Below, piece by piece: positions 48,399-60,701 of a stretch of DNA of 64,000 nt. Location of the stretch: contig OX422221.1 in NCBI GenBank assembly GCA_949130495.1, forward strand, positions 480,603,159-480,667,158. The letters are read 5' to 3'. The position numbers and the translations under genes were made by a program. Below the pieces are notes generated by a model, which was not told the DNA's origin, searched no databases, and saw only the letters and a program-made list of their open reading frames with translations. Origin of the DNA: Sambucus nigra. Taxonomy: Eukaryota; Streptophyta; Magnoliopsida; Dipsacales; Adoxaceae. Within the stretch, counting starts at the first letter, position 1; the number at the start of each line of letters is the position of its first letter.

Positions 48399-50434
48399 GT
48401 TCCTTCCTAAGAGTGAAATGACAAAATCGCACTCATATGTGGGACGATATGACCTGGAGATATACTCTCCCTTCACCTCAATCCAAGGGATTCACCCATA
48501 TCGCGCCAAAACCCCGGATCGCACTAGAGGAAATATATAATATTGCTGTCCATCCCTATGCACGGGGAAGCCTGTGGAACCAACCTCTAAAGTATAAATA
48601 GACCAATCACACACATATATATTATTCGTATCATATTATATATACTGTAACAACATTGTATATATAATCTATGTAACTTCTCAATATATTATGGCTATAA
48701 TTTCCAAACTCTTATAGCGATAGCCAATAATCCCAAATGTTCCCACTCGTAATAGTATATAAGTATTCGCACACTTAAAATACTAAGCATATAAGTACTC
48801 TCTTACTTAATATATATAACTCGCACCTTAATCACTTTTGAGGACTTATATATAATCCCGAATATACCAATTCGTAATAATTACAGTATACGAAGTACTT
48901 ATCTTAATTACATATGTATCGCATCACTTATAACAATAGTCGTCAATAGACGTATCAGATAGCCGTTCAATTCTCCTTAGCCCATATCCGAAATTCCATC
49001 CTAATCGTATCTTAGTATTTTCTCAATTTCGATCGGCCCATATTTATTCTAACCGTATAAATATATCTATACACGCTTGCCGAATGATTCTGTCGAATGT
49101 CTCTCGTCCTAAACATTCGATAAATCCATACCCCGAACCATACACTAAATTAATCCGAGGTTCCCTCTTTCATCCCGTGGTTTACTAACCCTCAATACCA
49201 CCATCTAGGAGTCGTAATAACATATCTATAATCCGTTATAATAATTTCCAAATATTAGTATTTAATTTCCCTTAACTTAAAACAGAAAACCTCAAAAATC
49301 TACGAGACCGAATCGATTCGGCCTGTCCGAATCGATTCGCTGGCCACCGAATCGATTCGGTTTGTCCTAATCGATTCAAAAAGGTTCAACTTTCAAACTG
49401 TCTCATACCAAATCAATTCGTTCTGTCTGAATCAATTCGGCTGGTTCGAATCCGAAAATCTGCTAAAGTTTCGTAACTTCTCCAAAACCCAAATATCATC
49501 CCAATCTCCATTTTCGTTATTTCTAATCTCAACCAACAACTCTATAAACATCTAATCTATATTTTTCAATGAACACATCAATTAATTTGTGGTATTAAAC
49601 CATTTCTCTTAGATTTAAACCTTAAAACCATTTAAAACCCTAGTTTATCATTTTTCCCCTATCAATTTAAATATATACACCCTTAACATGGTTTTAACAA
49701 TAGAATCCATAAGGAGTTAACAACACATCACTTTGTTAACTCTAAATAAAAATTTCCAAAATTTATTTTAAGGGTTCTAACCCAAAATTTTCTAGTACAC
49801 CAACAATAATATGAGATACCCACTCAAATGAATAAAGCAAGTAAATACTTGCCTCATGGATGAAATCCGACGACCTCGAGTCGAATCCCGCGGAGTTGGG
49901 CCCAAAATCCCCCTTTCTCTCCTATTTTCCTTCTTTTTTTCTTTACTTCTTCTATTCTCTCTTTTCTTTCCTTTCTCTCACTCTCCCGTGCCTTTATAAG
50001 CGAGAATAAGGGTTTATCCCTTATAAACCTAAAAATGGTTTTTTTACTCAATTGCGAGTCCCTACTAGTCCAAGAATCCCCGAAACCTAAACATTACCTA
50101 CGGATACTCTATTTTGACTATCTTGGTCATTCCTAAACCAACTGTGCACTCGAAATCTCCATCCGGGTCACTTTACTAAAATTCACTAATTAAACCCAAC
50201 ACATCTCAACAAGCGTTTTCCAATTAAAATAATATCCTTTGTTGCTTACCTAACTACAACATGTGATTAAAATAATCCAACTCATTTACTTAGTCCTAAA
50301 AGTAAATGTAAATCACATCGGTAATAATCAAACACTTATTAATCCTAAAATTACTATTCACATAAATTCCTCCAATTTCCAAATTACACCAACTTATGCA
50401 ATTTAAATCTCTATAAAAGTACGGGGGTATTACA
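48399..50434 (-). repeat. 3' LTR of the outer minus-strand element, right part
   Basis: This continues the LTR of 36122-37725 and ends (its minus-strand start) with TGTAATACCCCCGTAC (50434-50419). It carries a GAATCGATTC array (49310-49450). Joined, the two parts give about 3.64 kb including the foldback insertion. No coding content; the short frame at 49854-50051 is a low-complexity Glu/Lys artefact of a C/T-rich tract. Confidence 0.8.
49310..49450. repeat. GAATCGATTC palindrome array, outer LTR
   Basis: Three or four clear copies and several decayed ones (AATCAATTCG, CTAATCGATTCA) recur at roughly 20-bp steps. More degenerate than the arrays in the younger LTRs. Confidence 0.75.
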
Positions 50435-50447
50435 TACTTCCCCCCTC
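50435..50447 (-). other. polypurine tract of the outer element
   Basis: On the minus strand, GAGGGGGGAAGTA directly precedes the LTR start at 50434. It fixes this LTR as the 3' LTR and places the interior to the right. Confidence 0.85.
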
Positions 50448-51060
50448 ACAACGTAATTTCATCCTCGAAATTCAGATATAACCTGCACCACCAACCTAGG
50501 ATCGCTAATTGCACCCCCTCCTAGTACACCACAGTCGAAAGCTACAAACGTTCCCTACCATGTACCACCTATCTCACGGCTTATTTTTTAACACACTATC
50601 TTAACGACAAGCTTATCTAAATATCCATGTTCTACAATGCTACCTCGGTCTTAAGGTTGACTCTAACAACGTGACATTGCACCTAGTGCTTCTATAACCG
50701 CATATAAAGAAAATGAGCCTACAACCGCCACTCTAACTTATTGATCCCATCGGAGATCCGCCACTCCAAGTGTCCATTCATCTACATCAGGAAACTACAA
50801 TATCTCTTGACTACTCCTGTAAGTCTTCTCGCTTATCTTAGGTGTGCTAACTCTTATTGCACCTATACAATTGGGTTATCGCGTGCCTCCTACGATGTTC
50901 AATCCAACCCATAACTGCTATAAATCATATTCTTTAGCTTTATATACTACGCCCCTTCTATTTCAGACGGTATATAACACCAACTTACCAAGGTACCCAT
51001 ACACCTTTTAACACGTGCCATTCTGCACAACCACTGTAAACGTCACACACATAACACTCT
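50448..51060 (-). other. internal domain of the outer element, first part
   Basis: CGAATTTCGAGGATGAAAT-type sequence follows the tract on the minus strand, as in the related elements. No frame codes for a recognisable protein. It is interrupted at ACTCT by the element at 51061-60696 and continues at 60702. Confidence 0.65.
51056..51060. repeat. target-site duplication ACTCT (left)
   Basis: ACTCT precedes the LTR at 51061 and recurs after the LTR end at 60696 (60697-60701). Confidence 0.9.
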
Positions 51061-51814
51061 TGTAACACCCCGCCTAATAAGATACCGGGCGATCACTCCA
51101 ATATTAAATTAAAACAGGAGTTTCATATGGATCATTCTTAGCATCACTGTCGAAAATCCATTTAATTACTAATATCCTATTAGGTGGCCGTTAAAAACTT
51201 TTATCTAACTACTCTTTTTTTAGCGCACAAATTAAAACATCCACAATTAAATGCGTAATGAACTGAAATGGAAATGAAAGGAACTAAAATAACCGAACAC
51301 TCGGTCCAAATATACAACCATATCGAATGCTGTACTGAAAGAATAAATAAATGCAATTGAGCCATTGGCTCGAGTGTTTATACAATATCTCTTATCTAGA
51401 GTACAAGGAAATAAACGTCTACCGATAACCTGTAAGCATCCACAGCTACTGCAGCAGACGTCAGACTCGAAGGAAGTTTCCATCCAGGCGTCCCTGTGTC
51501 TGGACACCTATATATATAGTATAGAGAAAGAAAGGAGAGTAGACAAACGGGTCAGAGCCCGAATGTTTGAAAATATTTTGCAAGTTCATAAATGCTTTAT
51601 TTTTAGAAAAATAGTTTTATCTCATATTTAAATTGGTATCGCACTCTTATGAGATACCACTCACCTCTCCTCTAACAGTGCACACCTAGCGCATCCCTTT
51701 AAACCTCCTAGTCAAGCTACCCTGCTAAACTAATCTAATACCCAACCACTATCTAACCTAGATAGTCAAACAGATGTACTAAGGGCTAACTTCACTTTAA
51801 TCTCGACGCTATGC

Positions 51815-51878
51815 CATGTTCGTGCGTGGGGTGTCTCGCGAAGCGAAATCCAAACAAGGAACCCCCCCGATACACTAC
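51815..51878 (-). repeat. foldable ~60-nt module, copy 4
   Basis: On the minus strand: GTGTATC, GGGGGGG, TTCCTTGTTTGG, inner stem TCGC-TTC-GCGA, then CACCCC and ACGCACG. Outer arms pair in five of six positions. Confidence 0.75.
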
Positions 51879-52014
51879 TATTCAGCAAGGTCGATCTTTG
51901 AGATCTGCCAGTCCCTCAGTACAGAAAGATATATATAATATATATACCATAAACATTTAATGATATAAGAGCACTAAGGATTAAACTTCTCCCCAGTCTC
52001 AACACAGTGCCATA

Positions 52015-52075
52015 TTCGTGCGTGGGGTGTCTCGCGAAGCGAAATCCAAACAAGGAACCCCCCTGATACACTACT
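52015..52075 (-). repeat. foldable ~60-nt module, copy 5
   Basis: Second module of this LTR, about 200 bp from copy 4. Same inner stem; the outer 5' arm starts A instead of G. Confidence 0.75.
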
Positions 52076-53278
52076 ATGCGACACGGTCGATCGTCGGGAT
52101 TCATTAGACCCTCGGCACCCAATTTATACATATACATACATCTACAATATACTTTCGGATAATATAAATATCTCCCGGACTGAGGATTACTTGATACATA
52201 AAGTATTTATAAAATACATAACCTTTTTATTTCAAAAACTTCCATTTCCCTTCTCATATCCAGGAAATGTATTTATAAAAGCCAATTCATTATCATGAAT
52301 TGCTCTAACAAACCATATACTTTTTGAAAGCCAATTTTATTAACATAAAAAGCTTTTCCTTTATCAATTATCCCATTTCCCTTTTTATACTCAGGAAATG
52401 TATTCAAAGACATTTTCATTATCATAAAAATGCTTTGATCATAACATATGCTTCCACATCCCTTCTTCCATCCGGGAAGTGTTACCGAAGCCAATTTATT
52501 TATAACCCATTTCCCTTCCTATATCCAGGAAATGTAATTAAAGCAAATCCATTATTATGAACTGCTTTAATATAAACGCGTTCTAAGACCGCCCGTCCGG
52601 ATTTCTCCACTGTGCGCGCCCCTAAATGGCTATCATCTTCCAGGGCCTCCAAGACAACCTGGGATCCTATATCGAAAGACGTCGGGAAGCGACCATGTGC
52701 CTGCGGGATAGTCAAGACCACACCCGGAATCTCCTAACCAGCGCAAAAAAATATAACAACAAACGCTCACATGGCCTATAGGACTATATCCACCCTGCAT
52801 CATTAGCCAGGGGGCTTCACCATACGAACGCAACTTCCCATATGATAGCGATTTAGAGAGGTGTGTAATCCATATTTTATTAATTATGAAAAACATTTCT
52901 CTTTCCATTTTGAAAATATTCATTTATATATTTTCAAAATCATTTCCATCATAATATATATATATACCTAAATCACATAGTATGTACATATCCTATATAT
53001 TCTTCCTAGAATATATATAAACAGCCATAGTGGCCTATAGCTTCTAGCGATGACCAATAATCCCAAAGATTCCCTCGAGGAATTATAACCATGCTTTCAT
53101 ATAAGCATGATACTAAACCCAAAGTATTTCCTTACTTTGTTCAATACTAATTACCTCAATCATCTCTTAAAGGTTTATTTATCCTCAAAACCCTTATTTA
53201 GGAATCCCCATAAAATCCCAAATGGTAATTAAACTCCCCATACTCTTAAAGGGAGAAAACTAGAAATTCTGACCTAAG

Positions 53279-53492
53279 CGAATCGATTCGCCCCTTTAGC
53301 GAATCGATTCGGGTGGGCGAATCCATTCGGTTCCCAATCCGAATCGATTCGGAAAGTATTCTGCAAACAGGTCTGTAAATGGCAAATCGATTCGGTCTGT
53401 ACCCGAATCGATTCGGCCCATTGCAGAAACCCAATTTCCTTTAGGCGAATCGATTCGGCCTGTACCCGAATCGATTCGGCCAGTTCGAGGGC
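53279..53492. repeat. GAATCGATTC palindrome array, 3' LTR
   Basis: About nine GAATCGATTC boxes (one GAATCCATTC). Several adjacent boxes are spaced 21 bp start to start, others 18 or 22 bp, about two helical turns. Spacers (CGCCCCTTTAG, GGTCTGTACCC, GGCCTGTACCC) are partly shared. Confidence 0.88.
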
Positions 53493-54754
53493 TACAGTTT
53501 GGGCGATTTTTCAATCTCCAAAATACCCAAAATTCAATCCAATATCCATATAAATACTAAATTGGTTTTATTACTACAAACCCAAAGTTTTTATATCTCC
53601 TCAAATTCTTTAGAGGTCCTAACAATACTTTTGAGAACCCCTAATATCTATCTCCAATAAGTTCTAACTAATGATTTCAATCTCGGACAGCTCTCCGTAG
53701 AAAAATCACCATAAATCCAATAAAAATCATAAAAATACGCGGTCGGCACCCACGCGACCGTGCCGAAGAGATCTTCAAATTTCATTTTTTGACCAAGAGC
53801 CGAATCGATTCTCCTTTAGGCCGAATCGATTCGGCAAGCACGCTGCCTCTACTATTCATCGTCTTCTCCGAGACGGTTTCGGCCATTAAAGCTTCTCCCA
53901 AGATTTTGTCGCCTAACCCAATGTCCTAGAACCTCAACCAACTACAAATACACCTATAATACGGGTTCTAAACATCCTAGAACCCGGAATCACCAATTAA
54001 TTTCAAGAAAAACCTAAGTTCTCCAATTTATCATTTTTAGGGGTTTATTCGTTTTAACTCCCAAAAACCTGTTTTATCCCCGAATACCCAACCCAAAATC
54101 ATTATGGTTTGTTATACCAACAATAATATGAGATATTTATTCTTAAAAACAAATAAAGCAAGTAAACACTTGCCTCGTGGATATAATCCGACGACCTCGA
54201 GTCGAATCCGACGGAGTTTGGCCCAAATCTTCCTTTTTCTCCTCCTTTCTTCCTCCTCTCTCTCTTCTCTCTCTTTTCTTTCTTTTCTCTTCTCTTTTCT
54301 CCCCCTCTCCCTCCTTTTATAAGGAGAAAAGGGTTTAACCCCTTTAAAACCCAAAACGACTCGTTTACCCAATTACGAGCCTATTTAACTCCAAAATTAC
54401 TCGAAACTCAATTTCGACAATCGGACACTCTTTTCCGACTATCTCGGACATTCCGAGACTCATGGCGCAGTCAAAATTTCCATCCGAGGTACTTGACCAC
54501 AAATCACTATTCTAACCCAAAAATAATTAAGTGCGATATTCTTACTCAAAATCTTACCTCTTTTGTCGCTATACTCCACGGCGACATATAATTAAATTAC
54601 TTCGACCTATATAGTCCCAAAATAATTTATAACACCCTTCGAAAATATTTAAATCCTCGAAAATCCCAAAAATCACTATTTCGAGAAATTCTCCAAATTC
54701 CAAATTATACTTAATTATGGAATTTAATCATCTCCAAAAGGGCGGGTTATTACA

Positions 54755-54767
54755 TACTCCCCCCCTT
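54755..54767 (-). other. polypurine tract of the young element
   Basis: On the minus strand, AAGGGGGGGAGTA directly precedes the 3' LTR start. Confidence 0.88.
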
Positions 54768-55290
54768 ACAACGGAATTTCATCCTCGAAATTCAGATGCA
54801 ACTTACACCCTCTAACTAGGATTACTACAAATCCTAAGACCTCAAGGAAAAGATACTAACCTAATGGTTCCTAACCATACACTATGCGGCTACCGAAATC
54901 ATAAAGTGACTCTAATACGTCACTTACTACCCATCCTCTAAAATGACTCTTGGCATGGATTTCAATATTATATACTACGCGGTATATAAAACCATCTTAC
55001 CAAGGTGCCCATACCTTTCCAACTTGTGCATATCTGCACATCCATAGCGAACGTCTGACACGTAACACTCTCTCCCAGTAAGGGTCTCCTTTCCTCGATG
55101 TAATACTCACCTATGGGTCCTTCCAACCTGTGAAATTCCAAACTCCTAACCTCGGCATCGCTAACTCTATCGAGCCTACATCCTACAATGCTACTATCTA
55201 TGCGTTACCCTACCTATACGAAACTAATATAATTTTAAGAATGTCCCTAATGCCCAAGGCCTCTCTCAACTCCCGACAATTGCTTGGTTT

Positions 55291-55349
55291 CATGCGTGGG
55301 ACGTCTCGCCAAGGCGAAATCCAAACAAGGAACCCTCCTGTTACACTAC
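55291..55349 (-). repeat. foldable ~60-nt module, copy 6
   Basis: Inner stem lengthened to TCGCC-TT-GGCGA. Outer arms AGGAGG and CGTCCC: the fourth column is A-T where most copies have G-C. Confidence 0.75.
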
Positions 55350-55790
55350 TCCCTCGCGTAGTCGGTCATCGAGATATAGCGACCTAAGGCACACAAGCGG
55401 GACGTCCTAAATCCTACCGTGCTAATCCTACAAACGCATTTTCACTATCTTATCCTTCCGCCCATACAGAAGGAAACCTAACTAATCAAAGTGCCTACTC
55501 GTGGTAGGAACACTATGTACATCACCCCGATCACAGATTTTCTCTAAATTTGCCTTCTTATAAAGGCCTGGCAATCATCCTCAAATCAAATTTCTCTAAG
55601 TCCGACCTCACCCACCCACTTGTGGCGAGGGGACCACTTTAGTGCTTTTCCATAACACAATATCTCCATAAGTATATCAACATCACGTGGCTCATAGCCT
55701 ATAGTGGTTCATCCACACTATAAGACCTTTCCATAAAATCAACATCCTTGCATCCCATAACAGCTCCCCACTCCCGACGCCGTTAAGAGT

Positions 55791-55848
55791 CATGTGTGGA
55801 GTGTCTCGCAAAGCGAAATCCAAACAAGGAACCCCTCCACACATTAAC
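55791..55848 (-). repeat. foldable ~60-nt module, copy 7
   Basis: Outer arms extend to GTGTGGAG and CTCCACAC, an 8-bp perfect complement, with A-T in the third column. Inner stem TCGC-TTT-GCGA. Confidence 0.78.
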
Positions 55849-56988
55849 CCTTGACTTCGTTGGTTATGGAGTTCTGTCATTTAGACATGCAACCGGGATA
55901 TCCCTATCCCCTAATCAATTAAAAAAAAAGGTGGTTTGAACTCCTATCTCAAACTAAGAGTCATACCACCCTGCGCTCGCACTCATTTTAAGTCCTTGCG
56001 TAAACAATAATGAGCTTTATGTTCAGCTCAACAATAATCCTGCGGCCTTAAATCATATATTAGGTTTCCATATACCCAAATCACGAAAATGAAGCCTCTA
56101 CTCATCGAAGTTTCGTAACCCACAATAAATAAGGTGAACTCAACCTATATCTAGGTGAGTCATCGCAACAATAACCTGTTCCCTCCAGGAACCATGGACA
56201 CGATAGACTTGCCATTTTTAGTCTGCTATCGCTTCGAAAATACACCATGATGTGTTATACTCATCATACCACCATGCTCGTATAGACATATAAAACGAGC
56301 ATCACTAACCAGATATGTATATATATACCATATATCAGCACCCGCCTCTATGGCGAATGAAGAAAAATAAAACTCCGCTACTGTGGACAACACATAGGCA
56401 TACATGATATAATGTTATCGATACCGCCATAACTCAAATTACACACACGAGTCTAGGGCTAACTAATACCGCGACTTTATCTGGTCACGCCAAATACTCA
56501 CACCATATACCTCTGCTGAACCTTAGGAGAATAATTCCCAAAGCTGCATTCTTCTCATCCTGCTGATTTATGGGGACTCACGGTTAGAACTATCCATAAG
56601 ATCCCTTTCGAATCCTTACTTCACTGGGAGATCCAACTTTAGTACCACACTCTATTACGGCGGCACTATGGTACTCGTAACTACTATGCTTTAGTAGTCA
56701 TTGAGATAATTCTTAACAATTACCATAGAGAGAGTGACCTCTACTAAGGTACTCATCCCAACCTTCTACCAGCTGCACCATCTAAGCCTCACCTCCTGCT
56801 GCCATCCAAGCTCCGCACACGATTCTCAAACGAGCGCGCAAAAGATTTCTATAATCTCATAATATGGCAGGAGAACGAAATCTCACAAGAGATATCAACA
56901 ATCCAAATCCTGAGGCTCTATAACAAATGAGAGTAACGCTGGAAGCGTAGTACGTCCGCACAGATTCCTAAGGACACTAGAACCTGAT

Positions 56989-57000
56989 GCTCTGATACCA
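56989..57000 (-). other. primer-binding site of the young element
   Basis: On the minus strand TGGTATCAGAGC lies two bases (GA) after the 5' LTR end at 57003, the same spacing as in the chromovirus. It is complementary to initiator tRNA-Met. Confidence 0.92.
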
Positions 57001-57756
57001 TCAGTAACACCCCGCCTAATAAGATACCGGGCGATCACTCTAATATTAAATTAAAACAGGAGTTTCATATGGATGATTCTTAGCATCACTGTCGAAAATC
57101 CATTTAATTACTAATATCCTATTAGGTGGCCGTTAAAAACTTTTATCTAACTACTCTTTTTTTAGGTCACAAATTAAAACATCCACAATTAAATGCGTAA
57201 TGAACTGAAATGGAAAGGAAAGGAACTAAAATAATCGAACACTCGGTCCAAATATACAACCATATCGAATGCTGTACTGAAAGAATAAATAAATGCAATT
57301 GAGCCATTGGCCCGAGTGTTTATACAATATCTCCTGTCTAGAGTACAAGGAAAGAAACGTCTACCGATAACCTGCAAGCATCCACAGCTGCTGCAGCAGA
57401 CGTCAGACTCGAAGGAAGTTTCCATCCAGGCGTCCTTGTGTCTGGACACCTATATATATAGTATAGAGAAAGAAAGGAGAGTAGACAAACGGGTCAGAGC
57501 CCGAATGTTTGAAAATATGTTGCAAGTGCATAAATGCTTTATTTTTAGAAAAATAGTTTTATCTCATATTTAAATTGGTATCGCACTCTCATGAGATACC
57601 CCTCACCTCTCCTCTAACAGTGCACACCTAGCGCATCCCTTTAAACCTCCTAGTCAAGCTACCCTGCTAAACTAATCTAATACCCAACCACTATCTAACC
57701 TAGATAGTCAAACAGATGTACTAAGGGCTAACTTCACTTTAATCTCGATGCTATGC

Positions 57757-57820
57757 CATGTTTGTGCGTGGGGTGTCTCGCGAAGCGAAATCCAAACAAG
57801 GAACCCCCCCGATACACTAC
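57757..57820 (-). repeat. foldable ~60-nt module, copy 8
   Basis: Allelic partner of copy 4 in the other LTR; arms and inner stem unchanged. Confidence 0.75.
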
Positions 57821-57956
57821 TATGCAGCAAGGTCGATCTTTGAGATCCGCCAGTCCCTCAGTACAGAAAGATATATATAATATATATACCATAAACATTT
57901 AATGATATAAGAGAACTAAGGATTAAACTTCTCCCCAGTCTCAACACAGTGCCATA

Positions 57957-58017
57957 TTCGTGCGTGGGGTGTCTCGCGAAGCGAAATCCAAACAAGGAAC
58001 CCCCCCGATACACTACT
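57957..58017 (-). repeat. foldable ~60-nt module, copy 9
   Basis: Allelic partner of copy 5; here the outer 5' arm is GGGGGGG, so it pairs one position better than copy 5. Confidence 0.75.
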
Positions 58018-59220
58018 ATGCGACACGGTCGATCGTCGGGATTCATTAGACCCTCGGCACCCAATTTATACATATACATACATCTACAATATACTTCTGG
58101 ATAATATAAATATCTCCCGGACTGAAGATTACTTGATACATAAAGTATTTATAAAATATATAACCTTTTTATTTCAAAAACGTCCATTTCCCTTCTCATA
58201 TCCAAGAAATGTATTTATAAAAGCCAATTCATTATCATGAATTGCTCTAACAAACCATATACTTTTTGAAAGCCAATTTTATTAACATAAAAATCTTTTC
58301 CTTTATCAATTATCCCATTTCCCTTTTTATACTCAGGAAATGTATTTAAAGACATTTTCATTATCATAAAAATGCTTTGATCATAACATATGCTTCCACA
58401 TCCCTTCTTCCATCCGGGAAGTGTTTCCGAAGCCAATTTATTTTTAACCCATTTCCCTTCCTATATCCAGGAAATGTAATTAAAGCAAATCCATTATTAT
58501 GAACTGCTTTAATATAAACGCGTTCTAAGACCGCCCGTCCGGATTTCTCCACTGTGCGCGCCCCTAAATGGCTATCATCTTCCAGGGCCTCCAAGACAAC
58601 CTGGGATCCTATATCGAAAGACATCGGGAAGCGACCATGTGCCTGCGGGATAGTCAAGACCACACCCGGAATCTCCTAACCAGCGCAGAAAAATATAACA
58701 ACAAACGCTCACATGGCCTATAGGACTATATCCACCCTGCATCATTAGCCAGGGGGCTTCACCATACGAACGCAACTTCCCATATGATAGCGATTTAGAG
58801 AGGTGTGTAATCCATATTTTATTAATTATGAAAAACATTTCTCTTTCCATTTTGAAAATATTCATTTATATATTTTCAAAATCATTTCCATCATAATATA
58901 TATATATACCTAAATCACATAGTATGTACATATCCTATATATTCTTCCTAGAATATATATAAACAGCCATAGTGGCCTATAGCTTCTAGCGATGACCAAT
59001 AATCCCAAAGATTCCCTCGAGGAATTATAACCATGCTTTCATATAAGCATGATACTAAACCCAAAGTATTTCCTTACTTTGTTCAATACTAATTACCTCA
59101 ATCATCTCTTAAAGGTTTATTTATCCTCAAAACCCTTATTTAGGAATCCCCATAAAATCCCAAATGGTAATTCAACTCCCCATACTCTTAAAGGGATAAA
59201 ACTAGAAATTCTGACCTAAG

Positions 59221-59432
59221 CGAATCGATTCTCCCCTTTAGCGAATCGATTCGGGTGGGCGAATCCATTCGGTTCCCAATCCGAATCGATTCGGAAAGTA
59301 TTCTGCAAACAAGTCTGTAATTGGCGAATCGATTCGGTCTGTACCCGAATTGATTCGGCCCATTGCAGAAACCCAATTTCCTTTAGGCGAATCGATTCGG
59401 TCTGTACCCGAATCGATTCGGCCAGTTCGAGG
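59221..59432. repeat. GAATCGATTC palindrome array, 5' LTR
   Basis: Same layout as 53279-53492 with a few single-base changes inside boxes (for example GAATTGATTC). A further decayed pair lies near 59741-59778. Confidence 0.88.
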
Positions 59433-60696
59433 GCTACAGTTTGGGCGATTTTTCAATCTCCAAAATACCCAAAATTCAATCCAATATCCATATAAATCCT
59501 AACTTGGTTTTATTACTACAAACCCAAAGTTTTTATATCTCCTCAAATTCTTTAGAGGTCCTAACAATTCTTTTGAGAACCCCTAATATCTATCTCCAAT
59601 AAGTTCTAACTAATGATTTCAATCTCGGACAGCTTTCCGTAGAAAAATCACCATAAATCAAATAAAAATCATAAAAATACGCGGTCGGTGCCCACGCGAC
59701 CGAATCGAAGAGATCTACAAATTTTATTTTTTGACCAAGAGCCGAATCGATTCGTCTCTAGGCCAAATCGATTCGGCAAGCACGCTGCCTCTACAATTCA
59801 TCGTCTTCTCCGAGACGGTTTCGGCCATTAAAGCTTCTCCCAAGATTTTGTCGCCTAACCCAACGTCCTAGAACCTCAACCAACTACAAATACACCTATA
59901 ATACGGGTTCTAAACATCCTAGAACCCGGAATCACCAATTAATTTCAAGAAAAACCTAAGTTCTCCAATTTATCATTTTTAGGGGTTTATTCGTTTTAAC
60001 TCCTAAAAACCCGTTTTATCCCCGAATACCCAACCCAAAATCATTATGGTTTTTTATACCAACAATAATATGAGATATTTATGCTTAAAAACAAATAAAG
60101 CAAGTAAACACTTGCCTCGTGGATATAATCCGACGACCTCGAGTCGAATCCGGCGAAGTTTGGCCCAAATCTTCCTTTTTCTCCTCCTTTCTTCCTCCTC
60201 TCTCTCTTCTCTCTCTTTTCTTTATTTTCTCTTCTCTTTTCTCCCCCTCTCCCTCCTTTTATAAGGAGAAAAGGGTTTAACCCCTTTAAAACCCAAAACG
60301 ACTCGTTTACCCAATTACGAGCCTATTTAACTCCAAAATTACTCGAAACTCAATTTCGACAATCGGACACTCTTTTCCGACTATCTCGGACATTCCGAGA
60401 CTCATGGCGCAGTCGAAATGTCCATCCAAGGTACTTGACCACAAATCACTATTCTAACCCAAAAATAATTAAGTGCGATATTCTTACTCAAAATCTTACC
60501 TCTTTTGTCGCTATACTCCATGGCGACATATAATTAAATTACTTCGACCTATATAGTCCCAAAATAATTTATAACACCCTTCGAAAATATTTAAATCCTC
60601 GAAAATCCCAAAAATCACTATTTCGAGAAATTCTCCAAATTCCAAATTATACTTAATTATGGAATTTAATCATCTCCAAAATGGCGGGTTATTACA

Positions 60697-60701
60697 ACTC
60701 T
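60697..60701. repeat. target-site duplication ACTCT (right)
   Basis: Second copy of the duplication at 51056-51060. Confidence 0.9.

Larger units (their letters stand above)
51061..54754 (-). repeat. 3' LTR of the young non-coding element
   Basis: Minus-strand start TGTAATAACCCGCCC (54754) and end GGGGTGTTACA (51061). It contains two foldable modules, a GAATCGATTC array (53279-53492), a second small pair (53801-53836) and a C/T-rich tract (54230-54312). The many short frames on both strands do not encode recognisable proteins. Confidence 0.92.
54768..56988 (-). other. internal domain of the young element, non-coding
   Basis: About 2.2 kb between polypurine tract and primer site. From the primer side it begins with a leader containing ATAGAGCCTCAGG and GAGATTTCGTTCTCC, shared with 15862-15915 of the other non-coding element, then a GGCAGCAGGAGGTGAGGC segment where gag would begin. 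Two foldable modules lie at 55291-55349 and 55791-55845. No frame resembles a retroviral protein; the longest (55130-55387) is 85 codons and unrecognised. Confidence 0.75.
51061..60696 (-). mobile_element. young non-coding LTR retroelement (LARD-like), minus strand
   Basis: Two LTRs of identical length (51061-54754 and 57003-60696, 3694 bp each) differ by only scattered substitutions, about one per 50 bp or fewer by eye. A primer-binding site (56989-57000), a polypurine tract (54755-54767) and an ACTCT duplication complete a 9,636-bp element. The interior is only 2.2 kb and has no gag or pol. All signals needed in cis for reverse transcription and integration look present, so it was probably copied by proteins supplied in trans. 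Its leader resembles that of the chromovirus and of the 13044-23105 element. Confidence 0.9.
57003..60696 (-). repeat. 5' LTR of the young non-coding element
   Basis: Same length and near-identical sequence to 51061-54754. Minus-strand start TGTAATAACCCGCC (60696); the end reads GGGGTGTTACT (57003), so the terminal CA has changed to CT. Differences from the partner are mostly transitions. Confidence 0.92.

Noticed and set aside
51247..52923. Frames duplicated at 57189-58865 and apparently conserved
   Set aside because: Again the two LTRs of one young insertion; identity reflects recent copying and not selection on protein.
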